Below are positions 49,693 to 59,570 of a stretch of 64,000 nt of DNA, piece by piece. Within the stretch, counting starts at the first letter, position 1, and every line of letters begins with the position of its first letter. The stretch comes from Alphaproteobacteria bacterium (GTDB lineage Bacteria > Pseudomonadota > Alphaproteobacteria > UBA9219): the NCBI GenBank assembly GCA_019233975.1, contig JAFALY010000004.1, forward strand, positions 1 to 64,000, given 5' to 3'. Under the pieces are notes generated by a model that saw only the letters and a program-made list of their open reading frames with translations, searched no databases and was not told the DNA's origin. Made by a program: the position numbers and the translations under genes.

Positions 49693-50454
49693 CTACTTCA
49701 TCTGTGGATTATTTTGTGGATAAATAACTTCCCAAAAAATGAGGCCCTGCGGCGGCGCAGTCGGCCCGCCTGCTCTGCGATCACACGCCTGAAACGCATC
49801 TACAAACTGTTCATACGTCCATTGCCCATTGCCGACCATCACCAGCGTGCCAACCATGTTGCGCACCTGATGATACAGGAAAGAGCGCGCACGGGTGTAC
49901 AACCGCACCTCTTCGCCTTCGTGAGTGATATTTAGAACATCCATAGTACGCATGGGTGAATTGGCCTGACAATTATGCGCCCTGAAGGTTGAAAAATCAT
50001 GATGCCCGATTAGGGTATCAGCGGCACGCTGCATAGCAGCCACGTCAAGCGGACGATACACATGCCACGCCTGATCCGGCAAAAGCGCCAAAGGTGCTCG
50101 ACGGTTTATGATGCGGTAGACATAGCTGCGCGATTGCGCGTCAAACCGCGCATGAAATGTGTCGGGTACGGCTTCGACATCAACCAAAACAACCCTGTGT
50201 GGCTTGGCGTGAAAGTTAACGGCATCACGCACGATATCCGCCGTCGTTTCCTTGGCGATATCAACATGCGCGACATTCGCGCGGGCATGAACACCCGTGT
50301 CCGTACGACCACACACATGCAACGTGACTGTTTCACCGGAAAACTTAAAAATAGCGTCTTCGATAACCTGCTGCACGGAAAGGCAATGCGATTGCCGCTG
50401 CCAGCCAGAGAAATCACCACCGTGATATTCAATCGTCAGTTTCCAGCGCGTCAT
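49693..50454 (-). CDS. truA: tRNA pseudouridine(38-40) synthase TruA
   Basis: 253 residues with the catalytic Asp52 in [14 protein letters not shown] and C-terminal [12 protein letters not shown]. It modifies the anticodon stem-loop of many tRNAs. Start overlaps the fmt stop by 4 bp. Confidence 0.97.
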   Translation of the reverse strand: MTRWKLTIEYHGGDFSGWQRQSHCLSVQQVIEDAIFKFSGETVTLHVCGRTDTGVHARANVAHVDIAKETTADIVRDAVNFHAKPHRVVLVDVEAVPDTFHARFDAQSRSYVYRIINRRAPLALLPDQAWHVYRPLDVAAMQRAADTLIGHHDFSTFRAHNCQANSPMRTMDVLNITHEGEEVRLYTRARSFLYHQVRNMVGTLVMVGNGQWTYEQFVDAFQACDRRAGGPTAPPQGLIFWEVIYPQNNPQMK

Positions 50455-51374
50455 GGCAGACTATCCCCGGCATGAAGGCGTAATCCGTTCAGAAATGAAA
50501 TACCGTCAGTCGGACGTTTGCCGGCACGTTGTACGGACAGCAGCTTGATGCCGCCTTGCCCCGCCGCGATCACCGCACCATCCAGAGCCGTACCTGCCTT
50601 GGCTGATACATCGGGCACATATTCGGCGGATAAAACCTTGACCATCTCCTCGCCCAACATAAAAAAACCGCCGGGCCAAGGCTGTAATCCGCGAATTTGT
50701 AAATCTATGTCTTTGGCTGACCGCGTCCAGTCGATACGACCATCTTCGCGCGTCAGTTTTGCGGCGTAAGTCACACCTTCGCTAGGTTGCGCAACCGCTT
50801 GCGGTAACAACACCCGATCATCCGCCAACGTGCGGACGATCAATTTCGCCCCCATATCGGACAAGGCGTCATGTAAACTGCCCGCCGTTGTCGTCGACAT
50901 AATGGGGCATGTGTCGCGCAGCAGCATGGGCCCCGTATCCAACCCCTCCTCCATACGCATGATGGTAATTCCGGTCTCTGCGTCACCGGCAAGAATGGCG
51001 CGCTGTATTGGTGCCGCCCCACGCCAGCGCGGCAAAAGCGAGCCATGAATATTGATGCAACCCAAATGTGGCGCATCAAGAACGGGGCGCGGCAGGATAA
51101 GACCATACGCGACCACGACTGCCAGGTCCGCCTTATGCGCCGCAAAGATTGCCTGTGCTTCTTCCTTGCGTAAGGATTTGGGTGTGTAAACCTCTATACC
51201 CAATTCTTCGGCTGCACGATGAACGGGGGTTTTCTGAATTTGCTGCCCACGGCCTGCGGGTTTTGGCGGCTGACAGTAAACAGCCAAAACGTCATGCCCG
51301 GCATCCACAATGGCCCGCAGGGCTGGTACCGAAAAATCGGGCGTTCCCATAAAGATGATGCGATGGCGCGCCAT
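50451..51374 (-). CDS. fmt: Methionyl-tRNA formyltransferase
   Basis: 307 residues: N-terminal formyltransferase fold with the hallmark [13 protein letters not shown] and the [17 protein letters not shown] segment, and an OB-like C-terminal domain. It formylates initiator Met-tRNA; the formyl group is later removed by def, the gene 9 bp upstream. Confidence 0.97.
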   Translation of the reverse strand: MARHRIIFMGTPDFSVPALRAIVDAGHDVLAVYCQPPKPAGRGQQIQKTPVHRAAEELGIEVYTPKSLRKEEAQAIFAAHKADLAVVVAYGLILPRPVLDAPHLGCINIHGSLLPRWRGAAPIQRAILAGDAETGITIMRMEEGLDTGPMLLRDTCPIMSTTTAGSLHDALSDMGAKLIVRTLADDRVLLPQAVAQPSEGVTYAAKLTREDGRIDWTRSAKDIDLQIRGLQPWPGGFFMLGEEMVKVLSAEYVPDVSAKAGTALDGAVIAAGQGGIKLLSVQRAGKRPTDGISFLNGLRLHAGDSLP

Positions 51375-51383
51375 GATACCGCG

Positions 51384-51935
51384 CTACAGCACGCGGCCGC
51401 TTTGTTCGCGTCGCGCCTTATCAAGTTTCTTCAGAATCATATCCCGCTTCAGCTTGGACAGATGATCAATAAACAGAATGCCGTTGAGGTGATCGATTTC
51501 GTGTTGCAAGGCGGAACTGTAAAGATCTTCAGCCTCTATTTCCTGCTGCTTGCCATTATGGTCGAGGTAACGAACCTTGACGCGTTTGGGACGTTCAACG
51601 ATTGCGAAAAAGCGGCTTGATCGGTCGCTGACATCCGCCGCGACAGAAAAACACCCTTCATTGAATTTGTAAGTCTCAGCCGTATCTGTCCAGATAATTT
51701 CTGGATTCACCATGCGTATCGCCTCTGAACCATCCCGTTCGTCAGTCAGGTCAACAACGATGATCCGCTCCAAAATCCCGACCTGGGTTGCCGCCAGGCC
51801 AATACCATGCTCGGCGTACATGGTTTCCACCATGTCATCCATAAGTTTGCGGACACGCGCATCCACGTTGGCGACCGGCTTTGCAACCTGCCGCAAGACG
51901 GGATCGGGGATTGTGCGTACGTTTAAAAGCGCCAT
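51384..51935 (-). CDS. def: Peptide deformylase
   Basis: 183 residues with the three metal motifs GIGLAATQVG, EGCFSV (Cys ligand; EGCLS in most) and QHEIDHLNG (two His ligands, Glu base). It removes N-terminal formyl groups from new proteins. In the order def-fmt-truA, as in many alphaproteobacteria. Confidence 0.97.
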   Translation of the reverse strand: MALLNVRTIPDPVLRQVAKPVANVDARVRKLMDDMVETMYAEHGIGLAATQVGILERIIVVDLTDERDGSEAIRMVNPEIIWTDTAETYKFNEGCFSVAADVSDRSSRFFAIVERPKRVKVRYLDHNGKQQEIEAEDLYSSALQHEIDHLNGILFIDHLSKLKRDMILKKLDKARREQSGRVL

Positions 51936-51988
51936 GTGCGTATTTTATGACTAAAAACCCTAAAAATCCATAAGGATAAACGCGCCCG

Positions 51989-53362
51989 TTAATCCTTCTT
52001 GTCATCGAAGGGGTTGGCGTTCTTTTTCAACTGCCAACGTATGGGCACGCCGTGCAATTCAAACTTCTCGCGCAACCCGTTGGTCAGAAAGCGCTGATAG
52101 CTGTCCGGCAGGTCAACCGGCTTGTTGACCCACAAAAGGAACGTCGGCGGCCGGCTTTTGATCTGCGTGATATAGCGCAGCTTGATGCGGCGGCCTGATG
52201 TAATCGGCGGCGGATGATTGTCTTCCATATATTCCAGCCAGCGGTTTAGCTGCCCGGTTGAAACGCGTTTATTCCACACTTCATAAATACGGAACACGTT
52301 GCGCATCAGGACATCCAGCCCCGTCCCCTTGAGCGCCGACATGGTGATGATGGGAACGCCCGCGACCTGCGCCAGTGAATCCTCGATCGTTTCACGCACT
52401 TCTTTCAGTTTTTCGCGCTTGTCCTTGACGGTATCCCATTTATTGACGGCAACCAGTAAAGCGCGGCCCTCTTCGACCACATGCTTGGCGATCGTCAGGT
52501 CCTGCTTGTCCAGCGCCTGCGCCGCATCCACGACAAGGATAACAACATGCGCCAAACGGATGCTGCGCAAGGTTTCGTGACCACTGGCCTTTTCAAGCTT
52601 TTCAGTAACGCGCGCACGGCGACGTAATCCGGCGGTGTCCACCAGACGCACGGGTTTTTCGCCGTACTGCCAGTGAATTTGAATGGAGTCGCGGGTCAGC
52701 CCCGGCTCCGGGCCTGTCAGCATACGCTCTTCACCGAGCAGCTGGTTGACGAGCGTGGATTTACCCGCGTTTGGGCGTCCGACAACGGCCACATGAAGCG
52801 GGCGGTTTTCATCATCCACCTCATCTTCGTCTGATTTCTTGCGCGACTTTACCTTGGCGCCCGCTTTTTCAAAATGCGGCTGCAACAGGCCATAAAGCTC
52901 CATCATACCGTCGCCATGTGTGGCGGAAATGGCAACTGGATCGCCAAAACCCAGCGCGCTGAATTCTTCGTAACCTTCGGGCAGATGCGACCCTTCGCAT
53001 TTGTTGGCCAGCAGGATAATCGGCTTATCCATTTTGCGCAGTTCACGCGCCACGTTTTTGTCGTCCTGCGTCAGACCCGCACGCGCATCAACGATCAGTA
53101 GAATAGCCTGCGTCTGCGACAAGGCCTTACGGGTTTGCTCGGCCACCCGCGCCGACAGGCTGCCCTTAGAGCGGATGCTTTCAAGTCCGGCGGTATCGAG
53201 CACGCGAAAATTGAAATCAAACAGATGGCCCTGCCCGTCACGCCAATCGCGCGTCACGCCGGGTTCATCGCTGACAATAGCCATCGAACGACCAACCAGT
53301 CGGTTAAACAGTGTGGACTTGCCGACATTCGGCCGTCCGGCTATGGCAATTGTGAATTCCAT
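51989..53362 (-). CDS. der: Ribosome-associated GTPase Der (EngA)
   Basis: 457 residues with two tandem G domains (P-loops GRPNVGKST near residue 8 and GRPNAGKST near 197; NKCE and NKWD specificity motifs) and a C-terminal KH-like domain. Required for 50S subunit maturation. Follows bamB by 5 bp. Confidence 0.97.
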   Translation of the reverse strand: MEFTIAIAGRPNVGKSTLFNRLVGRSMAIVSDEPGVTRDWRDGQGHLFDFNFRVLDTAGLESIRSKGSLSARVAEQTRKALSQTQAILLIVDARAGLTQDDKNVARELRKMDKPIILLANKCEGSHLPEGYEEFSALGFGDPVAISATHGDGMMELYGLLQPHFEKAGAKVKSRKKSDEDEVDDENRPLHVAVVGRPNAGKSTLVNQLLGEERMLTGPEPGLTRDSIQIHWQYGEKPVRLVDTAGLRRRARVTEKLEKASGHETLRSIRLAHVVILVVDAAQALDKQDLTIAKHVVEEGRALLVAVNKWDTVKDKREKLKEVRETIEDSLAQVAGVPIITMSALKGTGLDVLMRNVFRIYEVWNKRVSTGQLNRWLEYMEDNHPPPITSGRRIKLRYITQIKSRPPTFLLWVNKPVDLPDSYQRFLTNGLREKFELHGVPIRWQLKKNANPFDDKKD

Positions 53363-53367
53363 GTGTC

Positions 53368-54696
53368 TCAGCGCAATGCAAATAAATCGCCTTCGTCGCC
53401 CAGCACATACATGGTACCGGACGCAACGATAGGCGCAATATAAACGGGTTCATCGACGTCAACGCTGTCTTGTTCGCTGCCGTCCGTCGTGTTGAACGAA
53501 ACTACTTTACCGACGGAATTGGCCAGCCACAAACGACCCCCAGCCACAACTGGCCCAACCCACGTCAACGGGTCGGATTTATTGTCGGTTGGGTCAACCA
53601 GCTTCTGCATGTCATGCACCCAGGCAATGCGCCCGCTGTCACGATCAAGTGCCAGTAATTGCCTGTCATTGCTCAGCACAAACAACCAGCCGGGTGTCAC
53701 GGCCGGAGTGTGAATGCCACCGATATCTGCTTCCCAATCACGGTCACCCGTACGCAGGTCAATCGCCGCAATACGGCCACTATGGCTGACCGCATAAACG
53801 CGCCCATGATCGACGACCGGCAGGCCGCGAATATCCGCAATGGCTGGCAGCGCACCAACCTGTGTCGGCGTCGTCAGCGCGTAATTCCACAACACGCGTC
53901 CGTTTTCAGCACGCAGGCAGTAAATTTCACCCGAACTATAGGCGACTACAACGTTGTCACCATCAACCGCCGGGCTGGCCGCACCCATAAGCGTAGCGCT
54001 TTCGGCAATGCCGCGATGTTGCCACAAAATATCACCTGTCTTGGTGTCCAGTGCGGACAGCTGATTATCAATGGTGACGGCATAGACACGCCCATCGGCG
54101 ATGGTCGGCGCGGCGCGCACAGGAACCAACAGAGATTTGCGCCACAAAACACGGCCATCCTTGGCGGACATGGCCAGAATTTCTCCGAACCCGTTCGCGG
54201 CGTAGATGGCCTGCCCATCGATGGCCAAGCCGCCGCCGATCGCGTTGTCATCCGTTTCTTCCGGCGTCGTGTCAAAATCCCAGAGCGTATCGCCGTCTTT
54301 GGCGCTGGTCGCTGTTACGATACCCTGCGCGTCCATCGTATATACAATGTCATCTTGCACAATTGGTGGTGCCAGAAGTTTGTAATCGCTGTCCGAACCG
54401 GAACCTATATTCGTCTGCCATGCGATGCTTGGTTGGGCCGCCATTTGCGCCGGTGCCATAACGTGAAGAACGTTCTGACCAGATTGCGGCCAGTCATGGT
54501 TGACCTGCATATCCGGCAATTGGGGATGACTTTCGGACTCGTCTTTATCTGCCTTGGCTGCCGTCTTGTTTTCCATAACGGCAATGCGCGTGCCTTTGAC
54601 GGTGCTGCCTATTTTAGCACCCGACCCACTACAGGCGGATACCAACAAGGAAATGGCCAGAAGCGTCAGCAGTTGATAAGAAGCGATCGTGCGCAT
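53368..54696 (-). CDS. bamB: Outer-membrane protein assembly factor BamB
   Basis: 442 residues: lipoprotein signal with lipobox LVSAC, then repeats of the PQQ-type beta-propeller (e.g. DIVYTMDAQGIVTATSAKDGDTLWDF, AIYAANGFGEILAMSAKDGRVLWRK, TIDNQLSALDTKTGDILWQH). BamB binds BamA in the outer-membrane beta-barrel assembly machine. In the conserved yfgM-bamB-der order. Confidence 0.93.
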   Translation of the reverse strand: MRTIASYQLLTLLAISLLVSACSGSGAKIGSTVKGTRIAVMENKTAAKADKDESESHPQLPDMQVNHDWPQSGQNVLHVMAPAQMAAQPSIAWQTNIGSGSDSDYKLLAPPIVQDDIVYTMDAQGIVTATSAKDGDTLWDFDTTPEETDDNAIGGGLAIDGQAIYAANGFGEILAMSAKDGRVLWRKSLLVPVRAAPTIADGRVYAVTIDNQLSALDTKTGDILWQHRGIAESATLMGAASPAVDGDNVVVAYSSGEIYCLRAENGRVLWNYALTTPTQVGALPAIADIRGLPVVDHGRVYAVSHSGRIAAIDLRTGDRDWEADIGGIHTPAVTPGWLFVLSNDRQLLALDRDSGRIAWVHDMQKLVDPTDNKSDPLTWVGPVVAGGRLWLANSVGKVVSFNTTDGSEQDSVDVDEPVYIAPIVASGTMYVLGDEGDLFALR

Positions 54697-54708
54697 GGGC
54701 CCCTCAGA

Positions 54709-55359
54709 TTATTCCGCCAGTAAACGCAACATGTCGTTTGCGCGCGCCGTCATGCTGGATGGCAGGGTAGCTTCCTGCGAAAGCTCGGTAAAAATCTGAC
54801 GCGCCTTTTCCTTATCGCCGGACTTAAATGCCAGATGCCCCGCATATTCCATCGCCGTAAAACGCCATGGTGCGTTTTCCGCTTCCAACGGTTGCAAGCG
54901 CTTTAACAACAAAGCGGGTTGTCCGGCGTCCATCTGTACGGCAACGGCCATCAGATCCGCAAACTGGCGGAAAGCAACATCGACCTTGGTGTCTGATGCG
55001 ACCATGTCATAGATCTTTACCGCGCCAGCAACGTCTCCTTGATGCGCCAGAGCCGCCGCCGCATGCAGGCCGGCAATGGCGGCCTGCGCGTGTCCGGGAT
55101 GTTCCTGCGCCAAAGCAGTCAGCGATTTCACAGCCTCAGCGTTGGCTGAAGTATCTGTTCCCTGAGCCTGAATGAGCGCCGCTGTCAGGGCTTCATTCTT
55201 TTCCTGCTTGCTCGATGTCCATAGGTTATATCCCGTGGCCGTCAGCAGGATGACAACTGCACCCGCTATAATCCACTGACCATAGCGCTTCCACAGCGCC
55301 TCGAGGCGTTGGCGCTCCAGGTCTTCCTGAACTTCCTGAAAAAGATTAGAGTCGGTCAT
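54709..55359 (-). CDS. YfgM-like tetratricopeptide membrane protein
   Basis: 216 residues. Short N-terminal cytoplasmic helix (LFQEVQEDLERQRLEALWKRYG), membrane segment (IIAGAVVILLTATGYNLW), then helical TPR-like repeats (AVKSLTALAQEHPGHAQAAIAGLHAAAAL). This is the pattern of YfgM, a SecYEG-associated periplasmic chaperone partner. Position before bamB-der supports it. ATG 55359 is preferred over GTG 55371. Confidence 0.83.
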   Translation of the reverse strand: MTDSNLFQEVQEDLERQRLEALWKRYGQWIIAGAVVILLTATGYNLWTSSKQEKNEALTAALIQAQGTDTSANAEAVKSLTALAQEHPGHAQAAIAGLHAAAALAHQGDVAGAVKIYDMVASDTKVDVAFRQFADLMAVAVQMDAGQPALLLKRLQPLEAENAPWRFTAMEYAGHLAFKSGDKEKARQIFTELSQEATLPSSMTARANDMLRLLAE

Positions 55360-55464
55360 GACGGGTTTCACTGATGCCTAGGTTGCTCTATAAATAACCC
55401 CATAGGCATATCGGACGAACGCCCGGGACGCAAGCGATACGGAATATTAAGGAACAAACCGCAC

Positions 55465-56598
55465 ATGACCGCACCTTTGCAGGCTTATACCGACGCCATA
55501 CTGTTTACCGGAGAATCATATGTCGAGGGCCACGCCCTGTTGACCAAGGATGGCATCGTCACCGACATCGTGCCGCAGAAGGAGGTTCCGACCGACGCCA
55601 AAATAACCAGTCATGCAGGCAAACTGATCGCGCCGGGCCTGATTGACCTGCAGGTCAATGGCGGCGGCAATGTCTTATTTAACACGACGCCAACATCAGA
55701 TGGCGTGAAGGCGATCGCGGCAGCTCATAAACGTTTCGGCACCAGCTATATCATGCCGACCTGCGTCACCGACATGCCGGATATTACCAAACAGGCCATT
55801 GCCGCCATGCGCGACGCGCGCGCCACATGCTCTTCCGTACTTGGCATTCATCTGGAAGGGCCGCACATCAACCCGCAATCGCACAGCATGCACAAAACGG
55901 ATTATATCCGCCCGTTGGAGGCAAGTGATCTGAGCCTGTACCGCCCCGAAGGCGATGAGGTTATGCTGATAACTCTCGCGCCTGAAAACGCAGCCTTCGA
56001 ACAAGTCTCACAGCTAGCGCAACAAGGCGTTGTGCTTTCCATCGGTCACACGCGCGACGCAACACCTGAACAAATCAATGCCCTTCTCAAGGCTGGCGTA
56101 ACGGGCTTTACACACCTATTCAACGTCATGGGCACGCTGTCGGCGCGCGAGCCGGGCGTCATCGGCACAGCGCTGGATGACAGGAATGGTTGGTGCGGCC
56201 TTATCACGGATGGCTTTCATGTGGCGGATTCCGTGATACGCCTCGCGCTGCGCGCCAAGCCGGTAGGCAAGATCTATCTGGTGTCGGACTCCATGCCACC
56301 GGCTGCCACAGACAATCCGCAGGATTTCACCTATTGCGGAACGGTCATGAAGGTCAATAATGGCCGGTGCACTACGCCCGATGGACGTTTAGCCGGTGCC
56401 AGCATCTGCCTGCTGGATGCCGTACGTTATTGCGTCAAGAAAGTGGGCGTTGAGCTGGATGAAGCGCTACGCATGGCGTCGACCTACCCCGCCGCCTATA
56501 TCCGCCGCGACAAACATATAGGCAGATTACTGCCCGGCTACAGGGCCGACCATCTGGTCATTGATCCCAACACCGTCACGCTTCATGCGGTAGGCTGA
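55465..56598 (+). CDS. nagA: N-acetylglucosamine-6-phosphate deacetylase
   Basis: 377 residues of the amidohydrolase superfamily: GLIDLQVNGGG, HLEGPHINPQSHSMH (Glu metal ligand), SIGHTRDATPEQ (His), FTHLFNVM (His) and LVSDSMPP (catalytic Asp). It turns GlcNAc-6-P into glucosamine-6-P and acetate, in peptidoglycan recycling or GlcNAc catabolism. The convergent neighbour is a sugar kinase likely to supply its substrate. Confidence 0.93.
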   Translation: MTAPLQAYTDAILFTGESYVEGHALLTKDGIVTDIVPQKEVPTDAKITSHAGKLIAPGLIDLQVNGGGNVLFNTTPTSDGVKAIAAAHKRFGTSYIMPTCVTDMPDITKQAIAAMRDARATCSSVLGIHLEGPHINPQSHSMHKTDYIRPLEASDLSLYRPEGDEVMLITLAPENAAFEQVSQLAQQGVVLSIGHTRDATPEQINALLKAGVTGFTHLFNVMGTLSAREPGVIGTALDDRNGWCGLITDGFHVADSVIRLALRAKPVGKIYLVSDSMPPAATDNPQDFTYCGTVMKVNNGRCTTPDGRLAGASICLLDAVRYCVKKVGVELDEALRMASTYPAAYIRRDKHIGRLLPGYRADHLVIDPNTVTLHAVG

Positions 56599-56609
56599 CT
56601 GATACAAAT

Positions 56610-57515
56610 TCAACCCTGCTGCCCGAGAATGGCCGCACCGCGTAGTCCGCTCAGCGCACCGAGCTTTGCCGCTACAACCTGCGTTTCAATATCCTTGAAG
56701 AGCGCATAGTCACGCACATACCCATTCACCAACCGCAACAGGTTCGGCAACACGCTAAGGCCACCGCTGATAATCACAATGTCTGGGTCATAGGTATGCA
56801 GAACCGCGCTGATCGCCTTCGCAACACCACGGCAATAGGCGTCAACAACCTGCAATGCGGCTTGCTCACCGCTACCCGCACGTGCCGCGATGTCAGCAAC
56901 GGGCAGGTTATCACCCGTTAAACGTTCATAGCGTTTGGCCAGAGCCGCGCCACTTAGATACCCCTCGATACAGCCAGTTGGGCAGTACTTACAGGGAAGC
57001 GGCTCTCCATCCTCGGCTGAAGCATGTGGCAAAGCGACGTGACCGATTTCGCCAGCCATGCCATGACGCCCTGAAATGATATGACCATTGACGACAGCAC
57101 CGCCACCAACACCCGTGCCAAGCGTAATACCAAAGACAGTGTTCGCGCCCTGCCCAGCCCCTTCGAACGCTTCCGCCAACGTCGCGCACTGGCCGTCGTT
57201 AGCCACCCTGACGGAGCGTTGCAGATGTTGCGTCAGATCATCTGCAAAGGGGTGTCCGTCACGCAAAAACGGTATATTGGCCACTGCGTAAAACGTATTG
57301 CCATCACGGGATATAACCCCGGGCATACCGATGCCAACGCTGGCTTTCGCACCACAAGCCTGGTCCAGCCTTTCAACCATATTCACGCAAAGCTGTAGAA
57401 ATAATGCGTAATCCTTTGGTATTGGCTCAATAATACGCGTTAATTCAGTGCCGACGTTATCGTAAACTGCTCCAGCTATTTTTGTGCCGCCAATATCCAA
57501 GCCCGTCGCGTACAT
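56610..57515 (-). CDS. ROK family sugar kinase, probably N-acetylglucosamine kinase
   Basis: 301 residues: GLDIGGTKIAGAVYD phosphate-binding start, catalytic Asp in VANDGQCATLAEA, ITLGTGVGGG, and the ROK zinc motif (HVALPH, then CKYCPTGCIEGYLSG). NagK-type enzymes phosphorylate GlcNAc at O6. The adjacent nagA makes GlcNAc the likeliest substrate, though the sequence alone does not exclude glucose or fructose. Tail to tail with nagA, 11 bp apart. Confidence 0.82.
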   Translation of the reverse strand: MYATGLDIGGTKIAGAVYDNVGTELTRIIEPIPKDYALFLQLCVNMVERLDQACGAKASVGIGMPGVISRDGNTFYAVANIPFLRDGHPFADDLTQHLQRSVRVANDGQCATLAEAFEGAGQGANTVFGITLGTGVGGGAVVNGHIISGRHGMAGEIGHVALPHASAEDGEPLPCKYCPTGCIEGYLSGAALAKRYERLTGDNLPVADIAARAGSGEQAALQVVDAYCRGVAKAISAVLHTYDPDIVIISGGLSVLPNLLRLVNGYVRDYALFKDIETQVVAAKLGALSGLRGAAILGQQG

Positions 57516-57848
57516 AATACCCCCAACCCGGATGCTGTAAGAAAGTTACCCAGAATGCTCACACCATTTAATAATTGTAAACAAGGTAAAAATCCGCTAC
57601 TCAGTGAACAAGTCCAGCCACGGACAGATCAGACCCAGCCTCAATATATTGAATTAAAACAATATTTTTTAAACAACTCACGTAAAACCTTCATCGGATG
57701 CGGCAATTTTTGCCGCATCCGTTAAGGCAATATTCATAAAAAGAGTTTAAGAATTTAACCAAGCTGGAGGGGTCCCTCTGCAAGCCGGCAAGTGGTCATG
57801 GGGTGTCGCGAGACACCTTGTAATGAGTTTTTTTCAGGAGTGTCTGAC
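57516..57848. promoter_or_regulatory. Leader and promoter region before the flagellar operon, with two strong hairpins
   Basis: 333 bp without a gene, divergent between the ROK kinase and fliF. GGATGCGGCA (57696-57705) pairs perfectly with TGCCGCATCC (57711-57720). GGTGTC-GCGA-GACACC (57802-57817), a hairpin with a GNRA tetraloop, lies about 20 bp before the fliF ribosome-binding site and is followed by a seven-T run (57828-57834). A CtrA-like half-site TTAACCAA occurs at 57755-57762. No sigma-54 GG-N10-GC element was found. The layout hints at control of the operon in its leader. Confidence 0.4.
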
Positions 57849-59558
57849 GTGAACGCTTTTCTTCAGACTTTGCGCAACCTAGGACCCGCAAGACTTGCCG
57901 CGATCGCCCTTGTTACAGTCAGCCTACTGGGCTTCTTCGGCTTTATCGCGACACGCATTACCTCTTCGCCACTTGCGCTCCTTTACAATGACCTCGACCA
58001 ACAGGATTCAGGAGCGATTGTAAAGAAGCTGGACGGGATGAAGGTTCCGTACGAAGTCGATGGTAGTGGTGGATTGATCCGTGTCCCCTCGGACCAAGTC
58101 GGCAAGCTGCGTATGATGATGGCGGCGGACGGACTGCCGAAGGGCGGCTCTATCGGTTATGAAATTTTTGACCAGAAAGAAGGCTTCGGCACAACAAGCT
58201 TTGTGCAGAACATTAATCATCTGCGCGCACTGGAAGGTGAACTGGCACGCACGATCAGCGCGCTGACCCCTATTCAATCCGCACGCGTGCATCTAGTCTT
58301 GCCGCAGCGTGAATTGTTTAGTCACGGCACACAAGCGGCAACGGCCAGCATCTTCCTGAAAACACGTAACGGCGCGGTTCTTACGCGTGAACAGGTTGCG
58401 GCCATACAGCATTTAATCGCTGCCGCTGTACCCCAGTTGCAGCCCGGCCAAGTATCCATCGTTGACGACCGCGGCAACCTGCTGGCGCGCCCCAACTCAA
58501 ACGGTGAAGCGGGTGGTGGCGGCGCTGACTCTTCCGAAGATATGCGCATTAACTTTGAACAGACGCAGGCACGCAAGATTGAGGATTTACTGTCGCAAAC
58601 CTTAGGGTACGGCAAGGCACGTGCGCAGGTGTCCGCCGAACTGGATTTTGACCGCATAACAACAAGCTCTGAGATCTATGACCCGGAAAGTCAGGTTGTA
58701 CGTTCCACACAGAATACGAGCGAGCAATCTTCCAATTCAGATGGCCAGGCCGGAACCGTTTCAGTTGCGAATAATTTACCCGCTAACCCGGCGCAAGTTG
58801 CCAATGCTCTGGGCGGCGGCGGTGCTGGTGGCAACAAGAACAACAAGAGCGAAGAAACCATCAACTATGAAATCAACAAAACGGTGCGCAATCAGGTCCG
58901 CGAAGGCGGGCAGATACACCGCCTGTCCGTGGCCGTTGTCGTCGATGGCACATACAAGACTGAGGCAGACGGTAAAACAACCACCTATGTGCCCCGCAGC
59001 GACGAGGAAATGAAAAAGATCAAAGACCTTGTCGCTTCGGCTGTGAACTTTAATGCTAGCCGCGGTGATACGGTCGATGTTGTCAACATGCAATTCGCGC
59101 AGGGTGAGAATGGCAAGGAAACAGGCTCACCGGCCGACCTGATGGGCGTACCGAAGGCCGATATCTTCCACGCTATCGAAACACTCGTGCTTGCCGTTAT
59201 CGCTCTTCTGGTTGTGTTGCTGGTTGTGCGTCCTATCCTCAAGCGCGTTCTCGATACCGCAGGCGCAGGCGGTTCAGCCGAGCAGAGCCTTCTAACGGGT
59301 GGCGGCGCCATGGGCGACAGTATGGGCGGCTTTTCAGGCGGTACAGCCCAATTGCCAGCACCAGGCGGCGCATTAAGCCGCGATCTGGAGTCTGAAGCCG
59401 CCGCAACAGAAACGGAGATTGAGCGCATGATCGATATCTCCCGCGTCGAAGGACGCGTGAAGGCGTCATCGCTGCGCAAGGTTGGCGAAATTGTAGACAA
59501 GCATCCGGACGAAGCGGTGTCGATCATCCGCAACTGGATGTATCAGGAAAACAGGTAA
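57849..59558 (+). CDS. fliF: Flagellar MS-ring protein FliF
   Basis: 569 residues: first membrane segment (about 16-36), the YscJ/FliF ring domains (VPYEVDGSGGLIRVPSDQVGKLRMMMAADGLPKGG; ALEGELARTISAL), an extended linker, second membrane segment (about 440-462) and the C-terminal FliG-binding tail ending ISIIRNWMYQE-like. It builds the MS ring and export-gate socket. GTG at 57849 is the start: AGGAG at 57836-57840 is 8 bp before it; in-frame upstream codons from 57792 lie in the leader hairpin. Confidence 0.95.
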   Translation: MNAFLQTLRNLGPARLAAIALVTVSLLGFFGFIATRITSSPLALLYNDLDQQDSGAIVKKLDGMKVPYEVDGSGGLIRVPSDQVGKLRMMMAADGLPKGGSIGYEIFDQKEGFGTTSFVQNINHLRALEGELARTISALTPIQSARVHLVLPQRELFSHGTQAATASIFLKTRNGAVLTREQVAAIQHLIAAAVPQLQPGQVSIVDDRGNLLARPNSNGEAGGGGADSSEDMRINFEQTQARKIEDLLSQTLGYGKARAQVSAELDFDRITTSSEIYDPESQVVRSTQNTSEQSSNSDGQAGTVSVANNLPANPAQVANALGGGGAGGNKNNKSEETINYEINKTVRNQVREGGQIHRLSVAVVVDGTYKTEADGKTTTYVPRSDEEMKKIKDLVASAVNFNASRGDTVDVVNMQFAQGENGKETGSPADLMGVPKADIFHAIETLVLAVIALLVVLLVVRPILKRVLDTAGAGGSAEQSLLTGGGAMGDSMGGFSGGTAQLPAPGGALSRDLESEAAATETEIERMIDISRVEGRVKASSLRKVGEIVDKHPDEAVSIIRNWMYQENR

Positions 59559-59570
59559 CAGGAGAGCGGT

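Noticed and set aside
57696-57720. Terminator of the ROK kinase gene
   Set aside because: That gene is transcribed away from this hairpin, and no T-run follows it on either strand.
57721-57848. Sigma-54 promoter before fliF
   Set aside because: No GG-N10-GC pair with flanking consensus; the GG and GC pairs seen have wrong spacing.
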